From positions 310,001-374,000 of the forward strand of contig CBDBCU010000008.1 of NCBI GenBank assembly GCA_965203435.1: a DNA stretch of 64,000 nt, read 5' to 3'. Numbering within the stretch: position 1 is the stretch's first letter; every line of letters starts with the position of its first letter. Origin of the DNA: CBDBCU01 sp965203435. Lineage in GTDB: Bacteria > Chloroflexota > Dehalococcoidia > Lucifugimonadales > UBA3495. The position numbers were made by a program, and so were the translations under genes. The notes under the pieces were generated by a model. It was not told the origin of the DNA. It saw nothing but the letters and a program-made list of their open reading frames with translations, and searched no databases. Shown here piece by piece: positions 59,058 to 64,000 of this stretch.

Positions 59058-59117
59058 CCTTTTCCTCCTTTCTCTAGCCGGCAGGGTAATACTAACCGGC
59101 TTTTAATATCTAATACA

Positions 59118-59194
59118 ATGATATACCCTTATCAATATGCTGTCAAGGGATATTTCAGGCAATTTATTATCAAATTATTGAATACCATTATCAA
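59118..59194 (-). promoter_or_regulatory. Promoter and three TTGATAA operator-like repeats of the small-protein pair
   Basis: TTGACA (59146-59141), 17 bp, TATCAT (59123-59118). TTGATAA (minus strand) occurs at 59129-59135 inside the spacer, and again at 59167-59173 and 59188-59194 upstream; the last two are 21 bases apart. A repressor covering the spacer copy would block RNA polymerase. Confidence 0.65.
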
Positions 59195-59339
59195 AGTTTC
59201 GGGGGGCGATTAACGACAGGGAAAGGGATTGTTTCGGATTATTTCGTCAGCATTGTAACGAAATTCGTAAAGAGCGTCAAGGCAAAAGAGTCGGGCGGCG
59301 CCTCTGCGTCCTTCCCGCGCAAGGGGAATCGTCAAGGCA

Positions 59340-59376
59340 AAAAGAACGGGGCGGCCGCCGCCGCCCCGCTTTATTC
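59340..59376 (-). terminator. Rho-independent terminator of the second LLM gene
   Basis: On the minus strand CGGGGCGGC pairs with GCCGCCCCG and is followed by TTCTTTTT. It starts about 20 bases after the LLM stop. The gap to 59195 is otherwise repeat-poor and empty. Confidence 0.85.
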
Positions 59377-59396
59377 CCGGATACCGGCCGCGCCGC

Positions 59397-60305
59397 TTAG
59401 CACCGCCAATCCCCCACTTCGGCCAGGGCTTCCCGAAACCGTACCAGGGCCTGGATATGTTCCTCTACCGTGCTTAATCCGCCGCGGCGGGCTTCCACGG
59501 TGACGGCAACGGAGTCCAGGGCGGCCCAGCCTTGGGCCTCCGCAATCCAATCCTCCGGCGTCTTGCCGTCAATGCGGATGCGACCCTCAATGCCGACGGC
59601 TCCGGGTTCCCGGCCGGCGTCTCTAACATACTGCCGCAGGGCGGCGATGGCGGCCCGTCCCGGCTCCTCCGGGGGAAAGTTGGGAAACCAGCCGTCGGAT
59701 ATAGTCGCAATGCGGCGCAAAACCGGCTCTGGCGGCAAGGGTTGGGCGCTGCTGCCGGCCCCCAGCCAGACCGGAATCGGCCGCTGCACCGGCAAGGGAT
59801 TGATGCCGGCGTAGCTGACCTTGTGCCAACGGCCGGCAAAGTTCACCACTTCCTGCGTCCACAGGGCGCGCAACAGCGCAATCTGCTCCGCGCTGCGCCG
59901 TCCCCGGTCGTGAAAATTGCGGTTCAGGGCTTCATACTCCACATCATTCCAGCCGACGCCCACGCCCAGGCGCAGGCGGCCGCGGCTCAGCACATCCACC
60001 GCCGCGGACTGCTTGGCGACCAGGGCGGTAGCCCGCTGCGGCAGGATTAAAATGCCGCTGGTCAAGCCGATTTCGGCGGTAACGGCGGCCAGGTAGCCCA
60101 TCAGGGTAAAGGTTTCGTGGATGACGCTGCGGTGGGTGTAGTAGGAGCCGGCAATGTGGGCGTGCTGCCCGGCGTCGGCCCCCAGCACATGGTCGGCGAT
60201 AAACAGATGGGAATAGCCCAACGCCTCGGCGGTCTGGGCATACTCCCGGACGGCCCCCGGATCCGACCCGATTTCGGTCTGCGGAAAAATGGCCCCGATT
60301 TGCAT
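59397..60305 (-). CDS. LLM class F420-dependent oxidoreductase, copy 2
   Basis: 302 residues from ATG 60305, behind AAGGGGG. Begins MQIGAIFPQTEIGSDPGAV, with GYSHLFIADHVLGADAG, TSGILILPQRATALVAKQSA and RLRLGVGVGWNDVEYEAL. It is about two-thirds identical to copy 1 at 30819 across the barrel and has a longer loop (SSAQPLPPEP). It stands alone with its own terminator. Confidence 0.88.
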   Translation of the reverse strand: MQIGAIFPQTEIGSDPGAVREYAQTAEALGYSHLFIADHVLGADAGQHAHIAGSYYTHRSVIHETFTLMGYLAAVTAEIGLTSGILILPQRATALVAKQSAAVDVLSRGRLRLGVGVGWNDVEYEALNRNFHDRGRRSAEQIALLRALWTQEVVNFAGRWHKVSYAGINPLPVQRPIPVWLGAGSSAQPLPPEPVLRRIATISDGWFPNFPPEEPGRAAIAALRQYVRDAGREPGAVGIEGRIRIDGKTPEDWIAEAQGWAALDSVAVTVEARRGGLSTVEEHIQALVRFREALAEVGDWRC

Positions 60306-60488
60306 AACATACCCCCTTGCTGCTGCTGCCGGCATAAAGATAGGAATAATGTTAAGGCAAGTGTTGGGTATAGGCAATTGCCGGCAACCGGCTTTTACCC
60401 CTTTGACATCCCATCCCCATACCTAATATAATCTACCAAACCCTAATCCCCAATCCTTAATCCTGCGGCTTTTATGGCGGTGGTTTTT

Positions 60489-60941
60489 ATGGCGATACGC
60501 GAGCGATTGGAAACGGACATCAAGGCGGCGATGCGGAGCCGCAATCAGCAGCGCCTGGACGCTTTGCGCTACCTGAAAAGCGCCATTAACCGGGTGGAAA
60601 TCGACACCCGCGCTACCCTGGACGACGCCGGCGTGGTGGAAGTCGTCACCCGCCAGGTCAAAGACCGCCGGGACAGCATCCGGATGTTCGAGCAAGGCAA
60701 CCGGGCCGACCTGGTGGCCAAGGAGGCGGCGGACCTGGCGGTGCTGGAGGAGTATCTGCCGCCGCAGCTGGACGAAGCCGAAATTGTCCGCCTGGTCGAG
60801 GAAGTTATCGGCCAGGTGGGGGCGGTCACCATCCGGGACAAGGGCAAGGTGATGGGCCGGCTGATGCCGCAGGTGCGCGGCAAGGCCGACGGCGCGCTGG
60901 TCAATGCCCTGGTAACGCAGCGCCTGGAAGCCGGCGGGTAA
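60489..60941 (+). CDS. yqeY: GatB/YqeY domain protein
   Basis: 150 residues from ATG 60489. YqeY-type: MAIRERLETDIKAAMRSRNQQRLDALRYLKSAI, then EYLPPQLDEAEIVRLVEEVI and GKVMGRLMPQVRGKADGALVNALV. The family is homologous to the tail of aspartyl/glutamyl amidotransferase subunit B and is thought to aid tRNA-dependent amidation. It lies eight bases ahead of purQ, probably one operon. Confidence 0.92.
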   Translation: MAIRERLETDIKAAMRSRNQQRLDALRYLKSAINRVEIDTRATLDDAGVVEVVTRQVKDRRDSIRMFEQGNRADLVAKEAADLAVLEEYLPPQLDEAEIVRLVEEVIGQVGAVTIRDKGKVMGRLMPQVRGKADGALVNALVTQRLEAGG

Positions 60942-60949
60942 GCCCGGCT

Positions 60950-61654
60950 ATGCCCGCCCGCTTTGGCATCATCGTCTTTCCCGGCACCTGGAGCGATACC
61001 GACTGCCATTATCAGGTCAGCCACATCCTGGGACAGGAAGCGGCCTATGTCTGGCATCGGGAGGAATCCCTGGCCGGCTTTGACGGCGTAATTCTGCCCG
61101 GCGGCTTTTCCTATGGCGACTATCTGCGGGCCGGGGCTATTGCCGGCCGGGCGCCGATAATGGCGGCGGTGCGGGATTTCGCCGCCGCCGGCGGGCCGGT
61201 CTTGGGCATTTGCAACGGATTTCAAGTGCTGTGCGAGGCGGGCCTGCTGCCGGGGGCGCTAATGCGAAACCGCCATTTGGAATATCGCTGCCAGGAGACT
61301 TATCTGCGTACCGAGCGCGCCGACACTCCTTTCACCCATCGCTGCGTTCCGGGCCAGACTTTGCGGATTCCGGTGTCCCACGGCGAAGGCAACTACTACG
61401 CCGACGCCGCGACCTTGGATCAGTTGGAAGCCAACGGGCAGGTATTGTTCCGCTACTGCGTTGCGGATGGGGCGGTAACGGCGGCGGCCAATCCCAACGG
61501 CTCGGCCCGCAACATCGCCGGCATCATCAACGAAAAGGGCAATGTGCTGGGGATGATGCCGCATCCGGAACGCAGCTGCGAGGAACTCCTGGGCAGCGCG
61601 GACGGCAATTTCATCCTGGGGTCCGTGGTCGATGCGGTGGGTGGGGGCGGCTGA
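60950..61654 (+). CDS. purQ: Phosphoribosylformylglycinamidine synthase, glutaminase subunit
   Basis: 234 residues. Class I glutamine amidotransferase: ILPGGFSYGDYLR (about 48-60), nucleophile Cys88 in GICNGFQVL and the H-x-E pair in MMPHPER (about 203-209). It supplies ammonia to PurL for FGAM formation in purine synthesis. purL and purS are outside the window. Start ATG 60950, behind a weak GGCGGGTAAGCCCGG. Confidence 0.93.
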   Translation: MPARFGIIVFPGTWSDTDCHYQVSHILGQEAAYVWHREESLAGFDGVILPGGFSYGDYLRAGAIAGRAPIMAAVRDFAAAGGPVLGICNGFQVLCEAGLLPGALMRNRHLEYRCQETYLRTERADTPFTHRCVPGQTLRIPVSHGEGNYYADAATLDQLEANGQVLFRYCVADGAVTAAANPNGSARNIAGIINEKGNVLGMMPHPERSCEELLGSADGNFILGSVVDAVGGGG

Positions 61655-61705
61655 CTACCTTTAGTCGTCCTTCCCGCCGCCCTTCTACCGTCACTCCGGC
61701 TCCCC

Positions 61706-61808
61706 ACCGTCATTCCCGCGCAAGCGGGAATGCAGAAATGCCCGATTGGGGGTAGGCTGGTCTTTGGCAATACCGTTCTGGATTCCCGCTTACGCGGGAA
61801 TGACGGTA
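61706..61808. repeat. R1 palindromic repeat pair
   Basis: An R1 inverted pair between purQ and the methylase gene, with ACCGTC and GACGGT ends. The spacer TGGTCTTTGGCAATACCGTT recurs at the GT-C repeat block (22770 region). Confidence 0.87.
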
Positions 61809-61850
61809 GGGGGCAGGACGGTAAGATATTCGTTTTGCGGGGGCAGAATC

Positions 61851-63140
61851 TTGGCGACGGCATCAGTCACGGCTAAAGAAAAGTACGGCTCCTTTCAGGA
61901 CAGCCTGAAAGCGCCGGTGCATCGCTGGTTCGCCTATCCGGCCGGCTATTCCTATAAGCTGGTGCAGGCCAAAATCGCCGAAAATGCCTTGACGCCGCAA
62001 GATTGGATTGCCGACCCGTTCCTGGGCAGCGGCACCACTTCCCTGGCCGCCAAACTGAGCGGCCGCAACTCTATCGGCATCGAAGCCCATCCCTTTGTGT
62101 TCCGGGTAGCCCAAACCAAGCTCAATTTTGACTGCTGCCCGGAACAGCTGGCGGCCGCCGCGGCCCAGGTCAGCGCCGCCGCCGCGGCCTATCCAGTCCC
62201 GGATGTCAGCGGCGTCTGGCCGGCCCTGATTTACAAGTGTTTCAGTCCCGAAAACCTGCGGCAGCTGTATGCCCTGCGGCAGGTTATCCTGGATTTGGAC
62301 TTGGCCGCGCCCTATGGCGACTTGCTGCAATTGGCCTTGACCGGCGCGCTGCGGGCGGCCACCAGCGCCGGAGCCGGCTGGCCCTACATCGCGGTCAACC
62401 GGCACGGGCAGCGGGCGGTAGTCCGGGATGCCTTGACCGAGTTCAATAAACAGTGCGCCGCGATGATTGCCGACATCCGCCAGGTGCAGTTTGAGGGCAT
62501 ACCGCCCTCGGAACACCGGCTGATCCAAGGCGACGCTCGGGAGTTGGATCGGCATTGCGCCGCCGCAAGCATCGACTTGATTGTTACCTCGCCGCCCTAT
62601 CTGAACAACTACGATTACGCCGACCGCACCCGGATGGAAACCTATTTCTGGGGGCTATACGATAGTTGGGGGGCCATTACCCGGGCAGTGCGGGACAAGC
62701 TGATTATCGCCGCCACCACGCAAATCCGCCTTTCCCGGATGAACGGCATCCGCGAGTGTCCCCACATTCGGGCGGCGCATCCGGCCCTCCACCGGGAATT
62801 GACGGCAATCATCGATAAACTGGCGGATTTGCGTCAATCCAAAGGCGGCAAGAAAACCTATGACCTGATGGCCGCCGGCTATTTTGAGGATATGCTGCCG
62901 GTATTGCGGGGGGCTTATGCCGCGCTGAAACCGGGCCGGCAGTTCGTCCTGGTATTGGGCGATTCCGCGCCCTACGGCGTCCACATCCGCACCGATGAAA
63001 TTATCGGCGAACTGGCGGTGGCCGTCGGCTTTTCCCATTACGATATTGAGGTAATCCGCGCCCGCGGCGACAAGTGGGCCAACAACCCACAACGGCACAA
63101 GGTAGCCCTGCGGGAAAGCATCTTGACGGTGGTCAAGTAA
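61851..63140 (+). CDS. Site-specific DNA methyltransferase (SPPY type)
   Basis: 429 residues from TTG 61851. AdoMet site DPFLGSGTTSLAAKLSGRN (about 55-73) precedes the catalytic motif VTSPPYLNNYDYADR (about 243-257). SPPY suggests N4-cytosine or N6-adenine methylation; the order with motif I before the catalytic motif resembles the beta group. The C-terminal FVLVLGDSAPYGVHIRTDE is a substrate-recognition region. A nuclease-fold gene follows after 11 bases. Confidence 0.88.
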   Translation: MATASVTAKEKYGSFQDSLKAPVHRWFAYPAGYSYKLVQAKIAENALTPQDWIADPFLGSGTTSLAAKLSGRNSIGIEAHPFVFRVAQTKLNFDCCPEQLAAAAAQVSAAAAAYPVPDVSGVWPALIYKCFSPENLRQLYALRQVILDLDLAAPYGDLLQLALTGALRAATSAGAGWPYIAVNRHGQRAVVRDALTEFNKQCAAMIADIRQVQFEGIPPSEHRLIQGDARELDRHCAAASIDLIVTSPPYLNNYDYADRTRMETYFWGLYDSWGAITRAVRDKLIIAATTQIRLSRMNGIRECPHIRAAHPALHRELTAIIDKLADLRQSKGGKKTYDLMAAGYFEDMLPVLRGAYAALKPGRQFVLVLGDSAPYGVHIRTDEIIGELAVAVGFSHYDIEVIRARGDKWANNPQRHKVALRESILTVVK

Positions 63141-63151
63141 AGGGGGATGGG

Positions 63152-63901
63152 ATGCCAAACCCTGTCATTGCCTTGGGCGACGCTATCGGCAAGTCGATCG
63201 AGGCAGCCATAGTCGAGGGACTGCGGGAAACGGTGGAGGCCCTCGGCTATACTATCGGTTCGCGCAATCTGACTGACCAGGCGAGTATCACCTATCAGAT
63301 TGACGCGGTAGTTTCCGATGGTGATGACAACCCGGTCATCATCATTGAGTCCAAGTATATCCGCTCCACGCACGCCAACCGGGACAAAGGCAGTCGGATT
63401 TGCGTGGCCCATTACAACCTCTGTAAGAACTATCCTACGATTAGGAAGTCCATCGCCGTCTTGGCCGGCAAGTGGTCTAAATCCACCAAGGCGATAGTTC
63501 GCAGTTTTGGCATTGGGATTGCGGAAATCCCTTTTACGGCTATAGTGGCGGCCCTGGCCCGTTACGATATACCTTTTGACTGGCCGAAAGGAGACCAGCA
63601 TACGCCGCTTAATGCGTGGGAAACCTATGAGGGGTTGGACGCCGCGGCCCGGCAGAGAATAGCCGATGCCATAACCGCCGACATTGTGGCGCGGCTGCGA
63701 ACGGATATTGTGCAGGTATTGGAAACGGACCTTAACCAGCTGCCACACCGCATATCGGAAGTGGAAATTCTGCTGAAAACCGACCAGGATGAAATGCTGC
63801 TGCTGCGCTTTGACACGGCGGCCGCGGCCCTGGCGGCGATGGCCCAATTCGTAGCCGACCGCCCGGATATTGGCGGCCTGCTGCAACCGCGGGGTCATTA
63901 G
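63152..63901 (+). CDS. PD-(D/E)XK restriction-like endonuclease
   Basis: 249 residues from ATG 63152, behind AAGGGGGATGGG. The nuclease site is complete: D51 in TYQIDAVVSDGD, then E66-S-K68 in VIIIESKYIRST (D-x14-ExK). HANRDKGSRICVAHY and SIAVLAGKWSKSTKAI follow. The pairing with an adjacent methylase makes a type II restriction-modification pair likely, although target recognition is unknown. Nothing is supported from 63902 to 64000. Confidence 0.85.
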   Translation: MPNPVIALGDAIGKSIEAAIVEGLRETVEALGYTIGSRNLTDQASITYQIDAVVSDGDDNPVIIIESKYIRSTHANRDKGSRICVAHYNLCKNYPTIRKSIAVLAGKWSKSTKAIVRSFGIGIAEIPFTAIVAALARYDIPFDWPKGDQHTPLNAWETYEGLDAAARQRIADAITADIVARLRTDIVQVLETDLNQLPHRISEVEILLKTDQDEMLLLRFDTAAAALAAMAQFVADRPDIGGLLQPRGH

Positions 63902-64000
63902 GCGGGCCGACCCTGAACCGGGAAACCCTGATAACCAACTTCACGCCGCAGCCCGGCTTGGAATACCGGATTGCCGGGTGAGGAAACCCTATACCGCCCC

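Noticed and set aside
1930..61808. R1 repeats as a CRISPR array
   Set aside because: Units alternate in orientation, spacing is unequal, spacers are shared rather than unique and no cas gene is present.

Overview
The window is about 64 kb of GC-rich bacterial chromosome, most likely Chloroflexota and plausibly class Dehalococcoidia. This is inferred from gene content: two F420-type LLM oxidoreductases, a short 'core' MetE, a CoxL/CoxS-type molybdenum hydroxylase, a TRAM/PIN membrane protein, two large GT-C glycosyltransferases with repeated C-terminal domains, and frequent TTG/GTG starts. There is no rRNA and no ribosomal-protein cluster, so the placement is not firm. Three tRNAs are present: Gly(GCC), Gln(CTG) and Gly(TCC). 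Intergenic DNA is full of short inverted repeats. R1 is built on TTCCCGCGTAAGCGGGAA, R2 on CATTCCGAGCGTAGCCGAGG, R3 on CTCATCCTGAACTTGTTGAA, and R4 and R5 have two copies each.

Layout. 0-8 kb: tandem Uma2 genes, enoyl-CoA hydratase, core MetE, OsmC, rhodanese, tRNA-Gly, TRAM/PIN protein and IspD. 8-9.8 kb: a compact DUF488-DUF488-dual-OB operon. 9.8-17.7 kb: an accessory island with HEPN/PaREP1-like proteins (including a deletion derivative), a DUF4268-like nuclease-fold gene, a two-gene cassette broken by an in-frame TGA, and a DUF6883/DUF4926 pair; the large molybdenum hydroxylase subunit sits inside it. 17.9-30 kb: DUF3500 protein, two giant GT-C proteins, the detached [2Fe-2S] subunit and small zinc-ribbon and membrane proteins. 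30-39.5 kb: a DUF123 nuclease, an LLM oxidoreductase, an RHH antitoxin with its toxin, tRNA-Gln, an MFS transporter, a Fur regulator, a ParA pair, a 342-bp element with 27-bp inverted ends, a VOC protein and a GIY-YIG nuclease. 39.8-43 kb: siroheme sulfite reductase divergent from uroporphyrinogen-III synthase. 43.1-46.8 kb: a CBASS defence locus. 46.9-61.7 kb: metabolic genes (BtpA, extradiol dioxygenase, TauE, amidohydrolase, radical SAM, PhoU, CocE hydrolase, YqeY, PurQ) mixed with HicBA-like, Smr and NYN genes. 61.8-63.9 kb: a DNA methylase plus PD-(D/E)XK endonuclease.

The strongest regulatory findings are two. The sulfite reductase gene is preceded by a promoter, a leaderless 22-codon ORF with CCCACTC at residues 9-15, and an intrinsic terminator, which is the architecture of cysteine attenuation. 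The CBASS operon (patatin effector, CD-NTase, SEC-C protein) is divergent from an XRE/ImmA (CapH/CapP-like) pair, and the two promoters share one perfect palindrome across both -35 boxes. Several genes have a -10 box only 7-8 nt before the start codon and are probably translated from leaderless mRNAs. All functions are inferred by reading the sequence; no database search was run.
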